A DNA stretch of 25,100 bases from CAYVBN01 sp964538565 (GTDB lineage: Bacteria; Pseudomonadota; Alphaproteobacteria; Rhizobiales; Xanthobacteraceae), in assembly GCA_964538565.1 (NCBI GenBank), contig CAZIGW010000085.1, positions 1-25,100 of the forward strand. The letters run 5' to 3'. The notes beneath the pieces are model-generated. The model was not told the DNA's origin. It searched no databases and saw only the letters and a list, made by a program, of their open reading frames with translations. Shown here piece by piece: positions 15,265-23,333 of this stretch. Each line of letters starts with the position of its first letter. Position 1 is the stretch's first letter. The translations under genes were made by a program, and so were the position numbers.

Positions 15265-16179
15265 TCAGGGGCGCTTCTGCAAGAGAAAGCATACGCCGTC
15301 CCACAGGGCAAATTCGGCCGTGCCGAACCGGAGCAGGCGAAGGCGGACGGACTGGGCGAGACGGCAGAGATGGCGCCGGCTCTCGGCCGCATCGGAGTCG
15401 TAGGAATAGTTGATGATGAGCAAATGGCCGCGCGGCCGCAAGACTCGAGCCGCCTCGCGCAGATGGGTTTGGGCGAGGCCGGAAATCACGAAATAGGGAA
15501 ACACATCGAGCGCGCACACGAGGTCGAAGCACGCGTCCGAAAACGCCGCGAGGTCTATTCCGGACGTTCGCACCACGTGGGCATTTTCGACGTGCCGGCA
15601 GCGTCTGCGCGCCGCTTCGAGCATCCGGGCGGAGACGTCCGTTCCCACCACCACGCCGACCCGCGATGCAAGCCCCTCGGCGAGACGGCCGCTGCCACAA
15701 CCGAGATCCAGCACCGCGCATCCCGGGTGCAGCAGATGCCACGAGGCCAGGCATCGCACGATTTCATCGGTGGCGGCCCGCAGCAGATCCGCTCGACCAA
15801 GGCAATAAAGAGCGACACTGGCGTCGGGGGTGGCTTCGACGGCGCGATCGAACATCCTGCTCCAGGAACCCGGCGTCGTTCTGCCCCGATTGCCGTGGCG
15901 GCGATGATTGACCGCGCGTGCCGCGACCTTGACGTTGGCAAAGGCGTCGGGCGTATCGCTCCACAGGTCGCGCATTCGGCAAAGCCGCTGCAGCCGCTCG
16001 CCGTGTCCGCGCTGTTGAAGATGGTGGATGGCCGTGTTCAAGGCGCGGCGCGCGGCGCGGCTGTCGCGCGCGGCCACGAACAATTGTGCCAGCGCCACGT
16101 TCACCGGAAGTTCACCGCGTGCGCAGCGCAACACGGGTTCCAACAGCCGATCCGTGTTGGGGCCGGAAGAGCTTCTCAT
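15265..16179 (-). CDS. SAM-dependent methyltransferase, class I, with N-terminal extension
   Basis: A 304-residue protein. The SAM-binding motif I is AVLDLGCGSGRLAEGL (155-170), followed by GTDVSARMLEAARRR and, as motif IV, FDLVCALDVFPY. The C-terminal part, 'REAARVLRPRGHLLIINYSY', is typical of small-molecule methyltransferases. The first ~150 residues are helical and precede the Rossmann domain, an unusually long extension of unclear function. Start ATG 16179 is set by the ATGA overlap; the frame continues upstream only as a shadow. It is the last gene of unit I and probably methylates the glycan or a precursor. Confidence 0.82.
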   Translation of the reverse strand: MRSSSGPNTDRLLEPVLRCARGELPVNVALAQLFVAARDSRAARRALNTAIHHLQQRGHGERLQRLCRMRDLWSDTPDAFANVKVAARAVNHRRHGNRGRTTPGSWSRMFDRAVEATPDASVALYCLGRADLLRAATDEIVRCLASWHLLHPGCAVLDLGCGSGRLAEGLASRVGVVVGTDVSARMLEAARRRCRHVENAHVVRTSGIDLAAFSDACFDLVCALDVFPYFVISGLAQTHLREAARVLRPRGHLLIINYSYDSDAAESRRHLCRLAQSVRLRLLRFGTAEFALWDGVCFLLQKRP

Positions 16180-17198
16180 GCGATGGCTGCGGAGGCATCG
16201 GCGTTCACGCGGACGAAGACACGCCGCCGGTTGACGCGGTCGCGGGCGCCCCATCCGTATTTGTAGGGCTCCCGGCCGCGCAGGAAGTGAAATTCGTGCG
16301 CGCCCTCACGGACGGCCTCGGAAATCGCATGTTCTAGAAGGATCACGCCGGGGCATTCGAACGCACGGACCGGATCGAAGCCCGTCAGGTATCCGTAGGC
16401 GCGGTCCCGGTGGTGGAAGCCATAGTAGGCCGCTGCCGGGCAGCCGCCGATCAGCAGCCAGTGGATGCGCAACAGGCCGGCGGCCATCAAGCCCGGGATG
16501 GCCTTGCGATGGAACTGCTGCACGCGCGGGTCGGCCAGGACGCCGTGCTCGCCCAGATCTTCCCAGCGGGCTCGGTGCAGGCGCACGAGAATGTCAAAGC
16601 CGTCGAGCGACGCGCTTTCCGCGCTGCTGATTTCGACGACGCCACGCCGTGCCGCGCGGTTGTGGGCGGTGCGCAGTGCCCGGCGCTTGCGGCGCGGAAA
16701 ATGCCTCGGCAGATCCTCGACACGCGACGGCAGGGCGAGAACCGGACACGCGCTCGCGACTTCCGAGCGCACCTCGCAGCCGGACGGCGGCGCGAGGCGA
16801 AGCGCCTCGGCCTCCGGCTGCAATTCCGTCAGCTCCCAGGCGTCCCATGGGGCGGACGACATGTGGGAAATCAGAGCGGTCGCGGCCGACTCCTCCTGGC
16901 CGGGCGCAAGCAGGACGTCGTGATAGTCCGTGACAGACAATCCGAGCGGGAGGATCCGGCGCCCCTCGTGGTCGTGCGCGAGATAGAAGGGCGCGAGTCC
17001 GGCGAGCCGTCCATCCCGCCGGATTGCCACCGCACAGAGATCGCCCGGCGCGAACGTCGTCCACCACGCGAGCAGCCATGCCGGTGTTTGGAACGGGGTG
17101 GCGCGGGCGCATTCGGCCCACAAACGCCACCACTCGGGCGCGATCGCTTCAAGCCCGGCCGCGTCCGTGATCGTGTCGCAGGTCAGCGAAGACGTCAT
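16176..17198 (-). CDS. CelD/BcsL-family (GNAT-fold) acyltransferase
   Basis: A 340-residue protein with the layout of PF13480-type acyltransferases. The N-terminal WWRLWAECARATPFQTPAWL and the 'RRDGRLAGLAPFYL' segment are followed by a GNAT core at about residues 190-320: 'FPRRKRRALRTAHNRAARRG', then LHRARWEDLGEHG and IHWLLIGGCPAAAYYGF. It ends in 'HEFHFLRGREPYKYGWGARD', a hallmark of the group. Members acylate polysaccharide or small-molecule substrates from acyl-CoA. No membrane segment is visible. It overlaps both neighbours by ATGA. It may acylate the amine exposed by the PIG-L deacetylase, which is inference. Confidence 0.83.
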   Translation of the reverse strand: MTSSLTCDTITDAAGLEAIAPEWWRLWAECARATPFQTPAWLLAWWTTFAPGDLCAVAIRRDGRLAGLAPFYLAHDHEGRRILPLGLSVTDYHDVLLAPGQEESAATALISHMSSAPWDAWELTELQPEAEALRLAPPSGCEVRSEVASACPVLALPSRVEDLPRHFPRRKRRALRTAHNRAARRGVVEISSAESASLDGFDILVRLHRARWEDLGEHGVLADPRVQQFHRKAIPGLMAAGLLRIHWLLIGGCPAAAYYGFHHRDRAYGYLTGFDPVRAFECPGVILLEHAISEAVREGAHEFHFLRGREPYKYGWGARDRVNRRRVFVRVNADASAAIA

Positions 17199-18259
17199 GC
17201 AGCGCCCTTCGCCGCGTGGTCGACCTCGGCGGTGCGAAGCGCACGATAGGCCGCGACGTAGCTCCGCAGCATCTGCCCGGAGGAAAACCTCTCGCGCGCC
17301 GCTTGTCTGCATCGGGCCGGATCGATTTCGTCGAGTCGCGCGATCGCCCGCGCCATTTGCGCCTCGTTCTCGACCAGAAAGCCCGTCCGTCCGTGGTCGA
17401 GCGCCTCGACGAGCGCTCCGCGGGCGAACGCAATCACCGGCGTGCCGGCGGCGAGGGCCTCGCGGGCGACGAGCGAAGCGGTTTCCGCCGCGAGCGAGGG
17501 GATGAGCACGCATCGCGCGGCGGCGAGGAGGCGGCGTTTGCGTGCAAGGCGGACCGGGCCGATAAAGCGCCGCCACCGGTCGAGTCGCGGCGCGATCAGC
17601 TCAGCGAAATAGCGTTGGTGGGCCTGGTAGGGAAAGACCTCACCCGCGATCAGCAACGGGATGCCGGCGTGTTTCGCGGCATCGATTGCAAGATGAATGC
17701 CCTTTTCCGGACAGATGCGGCTCAGCGTCAGGGCGAAACGGCGCTTGGCGTGGCGCGCCGCCAGGAATGTCTCGGCCACGCCGTTCTCGATCGGGTCGAG
17801 CAGACGCAGAGACCCGGGACAGTTTGCATGTTGCGATCGCGACACGCAGTTGAACCAGGTCTGCGGTCGCGCCGGCCGCAGGCATTCGGGCGGGTACCAC
17901 GTGACCGGGAGGTGCAGCGTGACGAGCGCGGCGGGGCCGGGCGGGGGCAGGTAGGCGTGAAAGTCGAGCCCGTGCAGATGGACGACATCGATGTCCCAGC
18001 GGTCGAGCGCCGTCGCGATGGCGTGCCGATGGTTCTCGTGCGCGAGCCGGCGGGCGCCCGGACCCAGGAGCCTTGGCGCACGCGGAACGGGGACATGAAT
18101 GCCGGCGACCCCGGAGCCCTCGCAGGCAACGACAATCGAGCGGTGACCTGCGCGGGTGAGCGCGCTGTCGATCTCGCTCAGAATCTGTTCCGCCCCGCCG
18201 ACCGCGTCAGGTCCGACCGGGGCAAACGGATACGCGACGCTGAGAATCGTCAGAGCCAT
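17195..18259 (-). CDS. GT4-type glycosyltransferase
   Basis: A 354-residue GT-B glycosyltransferase. The N-terminal loop GPDAVGGAEQILSEID (16-31) and VDVVHLHG-like segment (DIDVVHLHGLDFH, 89-101) mark the acceptor domain. The donor domain has ALTLSRICPEKGIHLAIDAA (176-195) and AETASLVAREALAAGTPV (258-275), which holds the position of the EX7E motif: glutamates E259 and E267. It overlaps the PIG-L gene by 10 nt and the acyltransferase gene by ATGA. In mycothiol synthesis a GT4 enzyme (MshA) joins GlcNAc to inositol phosphate. This enzyme, adjacent to a PIG-L deacetylase in an ino1 operon, could play a similar part, but no specificity residue was checked. Confidence 0.85.
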   Translation of the reverse strand: MALTILSVAYPFAPVGPDAVGGAEQILSEIDSALTRAGHRSIVVACEGSGVAGIHVPVPRAPRLLGPGARRLAHENHRHAIATALDRWDIDVVHLHGLDFHAYLPPPGPAALVTLHLPVTWYPPECLRPARPQTWFNCVSRSQHANCPGSLRLLDPIENGVAETFLAARHAKRRFALTLSRICPEKGIHLAIDAAKHAGIPLLIAGEVFPYQAHQRYFAELIAPRLDRWRRFIGPVRLARKRRLLAAARCVLIPSLAAETASLVAREALAAGTPVIAFARGALVEALDHGRTGFLVENEAQMARAIARLDEIDPARCRQAARERFSSGQMLRSYVAAYRALRTAEVDHAAKGAA

Positions 18260-19134
18260 CGATGCTGGACCAGGCCGAGATCGGTGAAAGCATCACGGAC
18301 GAGCGCGAGCCAGCGCGCCGAGGTCATGCCCCAGTCATAGCGCTCGTACAGGATGTCGCCGCCGTTCGGCAGGGTTCGGAAATCGCAGCCGGGCGCCGGC
18401 CGGAACCGTTCGCAGTCGACGTCGAACAGCGACAACGTGGAAGACTGGCTTGCATAGACGGCGAGCATCTTCCGCTTGAGCTCGCGCTCGGACGCGTTCA
18501 ACCGGATTGCGACCCCGCTGCAAGCGGGATGGGCCGAGAAGCGCTGCACGGCCCAGCGTCCGCGGCCGGCGTGATAGAACGGCATCTCGATCACGCGGGT
18601 TGAACGTCCGCGACGGCGCCTTAACAAAGCGGCCGCGTGAACCGCAAAGGCGGTCGCGTCGTGATCCGGGTGGCCGCCTTCGTAGGCGTGCGTCAGGACG
18701 GTCGCGATCCCGCGAGCGGAGAGCAGCACGTCGATCGTCCGCACCAGTTCGGCGAGGCGCAGCCCCAGGGTCTGGTCGGTCAAGCCGAGCCGGATGATCC
18801 TGCGGCCCGGCACCCCGGCGAGAGTCATCGCGTCCGACAATTCGTCCGCACGAAGCCGCGCATACGCGTTCACGCTCGAGCAGCCGGCGGCGTGCGCGTC
18901 GGGCCGGTTCCGAGGCGCCCCCTCCGTGAGGACGACGACCGTGATGCCTTGCAGCCGGGGAAGCTGGGCTCCGCAGCCGATCGTCTCGTCATCCGGGTGG
19001 GCGACGATGATCGCCACGTCCTCGGCGGCGATCCTCGGGCGCGCCACATCCGCCAGCATCGGCAGCAGGCCGTCTGTGGCGCAGTCGGCTCGCAGATGGC
19101 TTGCCTGCGCGATCGCCACGGCTGCACCGGTCAA
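18250..19134 (-). CDS. PIG-L/LmbE-family deacetylase
   Basis: A ~294-residue zinc-dependent N-deacetylase-like protein. The signature AHPDDE lies at residues 45-50 in IIVAHPDDETIGCG, and the second zinc motif is HPDHD (155-159). Relatives remove N-acetyl groups from GlcNAc-inositol (MshB), GlcNAc-PI or other N-acetyl sugars. There is no ATG near the expected start. TTG 19134 overlaps the preceding stop as TTGA, mirroring the ATGA overlaps elsewhere; GTG 19119 is the alternative. Neither has a strong Shine-Dalgarno, so translation probably relies on coupling. The last 10 nt overlap the GT4 gene. Confidence 0.88.
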   Translation of the reverse strand: MTGAAVAIAQASHLRADCATDGLLPMLADVARPRIAAEDVAIIVAHPDDETIGCGAQLPRLQGITVVVLTEGAPRNRPDAHAAGCSSVNAYARLRADELSDAMTLAGVPGRRIIRLGLTDQTLGLRLAELVRTIDVLLSARGIATVLTHAYEGGHPDHDATAFAVHAAALLRRRRGRSTRVIEMPFYHAGRGRWAVQRFSAHPACSGVAIRLNASERELKRKMLAVYASQSSTLSLFDVDCERFRPAPGCDFRTLPNGGDILYERYDWGMTSARWLALVRDAFTDLGLVQHRWL

Positions 19135-20063
19135 GTTTCCAGCGCCAGGGACAGCGGTTTGAGGGATCCGACGTCCGGGGGCGCGTAGCGCCGGGTCATC
19201 GCGGCGCAAAACTCGGCGAACTCCTCCTTCTTCTGCGGGGCGCTGGTGTGATGCGGGGCAATGCCCCGATGCTCCGGCGTGAAGCAACAGGTGAGCGTGA
19301 CGTTGAAATCCGAAAGCGCGTCCATCTGGCGGTCGAACCAGGCGAGCGCATTGGGGCGGAAACTGTCGGCCCAGGACAGGCCGGTGCGCAGATGGCGGAC
19401 GCCAAGACGCTTGAGCCATTCGACGGCGTCGTCGAGCCGGTGATCCTCGAAATGGAACCACTGACAGATGCCGATGTCCGGCGCATGGCGCGGGAAATGC
19501 GCGGCCGCCATTTTCGGCGTGCCGTCCTCGCGCAGCAGGCCCATGTAGAAATGGCGGTAGTACGAGGAGCCCTCGGCCTCCTTGTGACGGGTGGTGGCCG
19601 GCCATGCACGCGGGAGGTCGTAGAGGCTGTACCAGTGGATGCGCGGCGCGACGCCGATCAGCAACTGCGCGGTCCGCTCGAGTCCCCACGCTTGTACTTC
19701 CTCGGCGCCGAAGCTCGACACGCCGACCTCGGAAACCCACACGGGCAGGTCGGTGACCGCGCGGATTTCCGCGATCTTGGCCGGCCACTCGTTGATCGGC
19801 CACAGGTTCCAGTCGAGCGGGAAACCATGCACCGCGATGGCATCCACGTGATCGAGCACGCCCTTTCCGGTCATGTTGGCGATGAAGGCGGGGTCGATCG
19901 GCGAGATCCCTCCGAGGACACGCGGCAGTGTCGGACTTGCTTCCTTGATCGCCTGTCCGGCGGCGATCGCCATCTCGGCGAACAGCGTCCAGTCGGGATC
20001 GATCTCCGGGTCCCAATGCGACTTGTTGTTCGGCTCGTTCCAGATCATGACGGCTTCGATCAT
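19131..20063 (-). CDS. GH-A-clan glycosidase, apparently circularly permuted
   Basis: A 310-residue protein with beta-xylosidase/GH39-like segments in permuted order. It begins directly with the acid/base strand MIEAVMIWNEPNN (E10), which in clan GH-A is strand 4. Strands 5-8 follow, with WVSEVGVSSFG (nucleophile E112) and IHWYSLYDLPRAW. Only then, at residues 198-293, comes material normally at the N-terminus: ICQWFHFEDHRLDDAVEWLK, LGVRHLRTGLSWADS, the FDRQMDAL-NVTLTCCFTPEH segment and the helix EFAEFCAAMTRRYA, which usually precedes the NEP strand. ATG 20063 overlaps the previous gene by ATGA; upstream sequence in this frame is a shadow. No signal peptide is seen, so it is cytosolic. It may trim, transglycosylate or hydrolyse the locus product. 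Confidence 0.8.
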   Translation of the reverse strand: MIEAVMIWNEPNNKSHWDPEIDPDWTLFAEMAIAAGQAIKEASPTLPRVLGGISPIDPAFIANMTGKGVLDHVDAIAVHGFPLDWNLWPINEWPAKIAEIRAVTDLPVWVSEVGVSSFGAEEVQAWGLERTAQLLIGVAPRIHWYSLYDLPRAWPATTRHKEAEGSSYYRHFYMGLLREDGTPKMAAAHFPRHAPDIGICQWFHFEDHRLDDAVEWLKRLGVRHLRTGLSWADSFRPNALAWFDRQMDALSDFNVTLTCCFTPEHRGIAPHHTSAPQKKEEFAEFCAAMTRRYAPPDVGSLKPLSLALET

Positions 20064-20827
20064 TCTGTCCGCTCCCTCGCCGGGTAGACCGCGGCCGCGC
20101 CTTCCGGTGCCTCGACGCGCCGGCAGACGTAAACTTCGTCCTCCGGGTGCATGACGATCCGAAAGCCGGCGCTGCGGAGCATCGCTTCGACGCAGGCGCG
20201 GTTCGGAATCCACCAGTTGGTGGGATCGTCGGCGTAACGGTGCTCGACGAAGTGCAGCCTGGGATATCCCGGCCGGTCGAAGTGGTCGGTCTCCTGGAAG
20301 GCGTAGTTCTCCTCGGTCGGCTCGATCTCGGAAGCGCCGCGCTGCATCGACTGGAACACCAACAGGTCGCGGGCGATGTGCTCGTGGATGAGATCAAGTG
20401 CGAGCAGCGGGTGGCGCAGATGGTAGAGCACCCCCATGAACAGCACGATGTCGAAGCGCTCGCCGAGAGCGCCGACGTCGTAGACGGAAAGCCGACGGAA
20501 TTCGATGTCGAGACCGCTCACTTCGGCGGCAAAACGGGCCTGCCGAAGATAGTCTTCGTCGGAATCGATTCCGAGCACGCGTGCGGCGCCGCGGCGCTTC
20601 ATCTCCATCGAATAGAATCCGGCGTTGCACCCGATGTCCAGGACGGTGCGGCCGGCGAGTTCGGGCGAGATCGCTTCGGCGAAGCGCCGCCATTTCACCG
20701 CCGGGTAGTCTCCGAGAAAGTGCTCCGGCGCGGTGCACACGCCGCCCAGGTCGAGGTTGTGGAACCACGGTCCCAGTTCCTCGACCCGCGTTCGGATTTC
20801 CTCGGTGGAAAGCTGGCGTTCGGTCAT
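20060..20827 (-). CDS. CmoB-like SAM methyltransferase (Rta_06860/TIGR04290-like)
   Basis: A 255-residue class I methyltransferase. The N-terminal ELGPWFHNLDLGGVCTAPEH and 'FLGDYPAVKWRRF' are strongly reminiscent of CmoB-type proteins. The SAM motif is VLDIGCNAGFYSMEM (62-76), then LGIDSDEDYLRQARFA and FDIVLFMGVLYHLRHPL. 'TNWWIPNRACVEAMLRSAGF' is also CmoB-like. From memory this matches the family annotated TIGR04290. CmoB modifies tRNA wobble uridine, but the operon context, between a nucleotidyltransferase and a glycosidase, argues for a sugar or cyclitol substrate. It overlaps both neighbours by ATGA. Confidence 0.84.
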   Translation of the reverse strand: MTERQLSTEEIRTRVEELGPWFHNLDLGGVCTAPEHFLGDYPAVKWRRFAEAISPELAGRTVLDIGCNAGFYSMEMKRRGAARVLGIDSDEDYLRQARFAAEVSGLDIEFRRLSVYDVGALGERFDIVLFMGVLYHLRHPLLALDLIHEHIARDLLVFQSMQRGASEIEPTEENYAFQETDHFDRPGYPRLHFVEHRYADDPTNWWIPNRACVEAMLRSAGFRIVMHPEDEVYVCRRVEAPEGAAAVYPARERTE

Positions 20828-21630
20828 CGCAGCGGCGTCTCGTCCGTGGCGGTGGCGGGGAGAGGAGGGGATGTCCGTTCGCCGCCGTTCGCCGACCTGC
20901 CGGGCGCCGTCCTCGCGTCGGCGAGCAGGTGCATGGCGGCGCGATAGCCGTGCAGGGTGCCGACGTCGACATAGGCTTCGCCGGTCTTGAGCGCGACGGC
21001 CTCGCCACCGCTCTTCAGGTAGGCGTTCACGAGCGTTCCGAAGTATTCGTCCCGGCAATTGCGGGCGGTCCAGAGGTCGCGCAGCGCCACGAACACGGAA
21101 CCCGGCATCTTGAAGGCGCCCCAGATCCAGCGGGATGCCGCGTCGGGCTGCTTGACCTGGATCTCACGCACCCGGTCGCCGTCGAGCACGACGGCGTCGA
21201 AGAACTGCGGCTGCTCGACGGGAAAAAGAAGGAACGAAAGAATGTCGTCGGGCAGGCACGCGAGCCCGGATTCCGGAAACCAGATGGTGTCGGGCAGTCC
21301 GACGATGACGGGGGCGCGCGCATCGGCAACGGTGCTGGCCCGGAACACTGCGTCGCACAATCCTGACGGATAGGGCTGGACCACATAGGCGATTGGGACG
21401 GAGCCGTAGCTGGCGCCGAAATATTCCATGATGTCGGATTTGCCCGGCGAAATGACGAAGCAGATCTTTTCGGCGCCGCCACGTATCATGCGCTCGAGCA
21501 GGTATTCGCTGACCGCGCACGGACGTTCGATCCCTCGGTCGCTGCGGCTTCCCACCGGAAGGAGCTCTTTCGAGAAGGCCAGCGGCTGGATCCGGCTCCC
21601 GCGGCCGGCGGCGGGCACGATTCCCCACAT
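20824..21630 (-). CDS. Sugar-1-phosphate nucleotidyltransferase (RmlA/GalU-like)
   Basis: A 268-residue nucleotidyltransferase. The N-terminal GIVPAAGRGSRIQPL (3-17) and SKELLPVG (20-27) form the NTP-binding signature and the lysine of the PF00483 fold. GLPDTIWF (111-118, D114) is the metal-binding Asp region, and GEAYVDVGTLHGYRAA is the conserved C-terminal part. It would activate a sugar (or cyclitol) 1-phosphate to an NDP form for the glycosyltransferases. Base and sugar specificity are not readable. The C-terminal ~30 residues are a proline/threonine-rich tail. It begins 3 nt after the CgeB-type gene's stop. Confidence 0.87.
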   Translation of the reverse strand: MWGIVPAAGRGSRIQPLAFSKELLPVGSRSDRGIERPCAVSEYLLERMIRGGAEKICFVISPGKSDIMEYFGASYGSVPIAYVVQPYPSGLCDAVFRASTVADARAPVIVGLPDTIWFPESGLACLPDDILSFLLFPVEQPQFFDAVVLDGDRVREIQVKQPDAASRWIWGAFKMPGSVFVALRDLWTARNCRDEYFGTLVNAYLKSGGEAVALKTGEAYVDVGTLHGYRAAMHLLADARTAPGRSANGGERTSPPLPATATDETPLR

Positions 21631-21633
21631 GGC

Positions 21634-22725
21634 TCACGCCCTTTTCAGTTCGCGGACCGGTGCGACAGCGGATTGCAGCGCCGCCACGAGCTCGCCGGCG
21701 CGTCGCTCGGAGGTGTGTTCCGCCAGTGTCCGCTCGCGCGCCGCGCCCGCGAGCCGGCGGATTTCGGCGTCCGAAAGATCGAGGGCGGCGAGCGCGTCCT
21801 CGGTCTCGCGAGCGACCAGAATCTCGTCGCCCGGCGAGAAGAAGGCGTCGAGCCCGTCCCAGAAGTCGGAGAGGACCACGGTGCCGCAGGCGGTCGCTTC
21901 GAACAAGCGCCCGGACGGACACCAGCCCATGCGCGCCATCGGCTCGCGCGTGACGTTCAGTGTCAGGCGCGAAGAACAGAAGAAGGCCGGATGCTCCGGG
22001 GGCGGAAGATGGCGAACAAAAAAGATGTTCGGCCACCACGGAAAGTCCTGCGGATATTGGGCGCCGCCGATCAGGAATCGCAGGTGTGGCCGTGTGCGCG
22101 CCGGCTTGATGAAGAGGGTTTCGAGCGCGGCCTGCCGGTCCGACGAGTAGGTTCCGAGATAGGACAGCGCGCAGCGATAGTGCGGGGCGGGATCGACGGG
22201 CCGATGCACATCCGGATCGACATGACCGTACAACGGAAGTGCCCGCCGTGCGCCGAGCTCGCGTTCGAGCGCCTCGAGAGCGCCGCCTCCCGTGTAGCTC
22301 AGCACGAGATCAAAGTCGGCGAGTGCGCGTGGACCGAGATAGGGGATCGTTTCTCCCCGGTCCAGGCGCGAAAGCGTCACCGGCGTGTCGAGATCGTAGA
22401 AGACGGCAAGCGCGCGGGCGGCGTCGAGAACGAGCTCGCCCGCCGGAACCGCATCCGGACAGTACGAGGTGACGAGCGCCGCGTCCGCGTCGGCTACCTC
22501 CTGCCGCGCGCGGTGACGCACGTTTTCCCAGGTGTCGTAGATCACGAGCTCACCGCCCGGGATGGCCAACATGTCGCGGTTCATCGCGTAATAGGGAGTG
22601 TCCCGCTCGAAGAAGACGACGCGGTGCCCCTGCCGGGAGAGTGCGGCGCACAGGCCGCGCCACAGCGTCGCGTGCCCGTTGCCCCACGACGAGCTCACCG
22701 TCAGGCCGAAGATCGCGATCTTCAT
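21634..22725 (-). CDS. CgeB-family glycosyltransferase (paralogue 4)
   Basis: A 363-residue protein starting MKIAIFGLTVSSSWGNGHAT. It is close to paralogue 1 (7088-8188): both share SSWGNGHAT, 'YD.DTPVTLSRL', 'Y.GTYS.DRQ..lE.L', GAQYP and the LFEA-type donor region (SGRLFEATACGTVVLSDFWD). This is the only CgeB-type gene in unit I; the other three are together in unit II. The start at ATG 22725 overlaps the histidine phosphatase gene by ATGA. No membrane segment is visible. Its position next to the phosphatase and nucleotidyltransferase suggests an early step in assembly, which is inference. Confidence 0.83.
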   Translation of the reverse strand: MKIAIFGLTVSSSWGNGHATLWRGLCAALSRQGHRVVFFERDTPYYAMNRDMLAIPGGELVIYDTWENVRHRARQEVADADAALVTSYCPDAVPAGELVLDAARALAVFYDLDTPVTLSRLDRGETIPYLGPRALADFDLVLSYTGGGALEALERELGARRALPLYGHVDPDVHRPVDPAPHYRCALSYLGTYSSDRQAALETLFIKPARTRPHLRFLIGGAQYPQDFPWWPNIFFVRHLPPPEHPAFFCSSRLTLNVTREPMARMGWCPSGRLFEATACGTVVLSDFWDGLDAFFSPGDEILVARETEDALAALDLSDAEIRRLAGAARERTLAEHTSERRAGELVAALQSAVAPVRELKRA

Positions 22726-23318
22726 GGCGCCACCGGCCGATTGAGCGAGACGACATCCGCACGGTTGCCCTCGACCGCAATCGTGCTGATCGATGCGGGT
22801 GCGATTTCCACGCGGTGAAAATCGTCGAGCGGCAGCCGGAGAACGTGCAGGACCGCGGCGCGGATCACTTCCGCATGGGTCACCATGACGACGCGTCCGT
22901 CGGGAGCGGCGGCCGCGACGTTGTTCATGTGCCGCGCCACCCGGATCTGCAGCTCGCGCATGCTTTCGCCACGCGGAGGGCGCGCCGATCCGCGGGCGCG
23001 ATTCCAGCGCGTCCACTGCGGATCGCGCGCGAGGTCCGCAAAGGACTGTCCGGTCCAGGCGCCGGCGTCGATCTCGTCGATGGCCTGCGCAACGTCGATC
23101 GGACAGCCGACCCGGGCGGCGATCGGCTGCGCGGTCTGCAGGGTACGGGCCTGTGGGCTCGACTGGACGGCCGTGATGCGTTCGCCCGCGAGCTGACGGG
23201 CGATGCGGCGCGCCTGCCTGCGGCCGGCCTGGCTCAATTCCACGCCTGCCGTGCGGCCGACCAGCACGCGGTCCAGCAGGTTATGGGCGCCATGTCTGAT
23301 GAGAAGGAACGTCGTCAT
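22722..23318 (-). CDS. Histidine phosphatase (phosphoglycerate-mutase-like)
   Basis: A 198-residue member of the His_Phos_1 family. The catalytic RHG is at 8-10 (LLIRHGAHN), SSPQARTLQTA supplies R57, E82 is the likely proton donor, and H148 in VMVTHAEV is the second active-site His. The length is typical of phosphatases such as CobC/PhoE. It lies 15 nt downstream of ino1; that gap holds a small GGGC-GAA-GCCC hairpin (23319-23329). Being second in the operon, it could dephosphorylate inositol phosphate or a glycosyl-inositol phosphate, replacing the usual inositol monophosphatase. The substrate is inferred from position only. Confidence 0.87.
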   Translation of the reverse strand: MTTFLLIRHGAHNLLDRVLVGRTAGVELSQAGRRQARRIARQLAGERITAVQSSPQARTLQTAQPIAARVGCPIDVAQAIDEIDAGAWTGQSFADLARDPQWTRWNRARGSARPPRGESMRELQIRVARHMNNVAAAAPDGRVVMVTHAEVIRAAVLHVLRLPLDDFHRVEIAPASISTIAVEGNRADVVSLNRPVAP

Positions 23319-23333
23319 GGGCGAAGCCCCGGC

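Noticed and set aside
18250..20397. Single 715-codon minus-strand frame suggesting a giant PIG-L fusion
   Set aside because: The PIG-L homology begins only near 19134; upstream residues are an out-of-frame reading of the glycosidase and methyltransferase genes.
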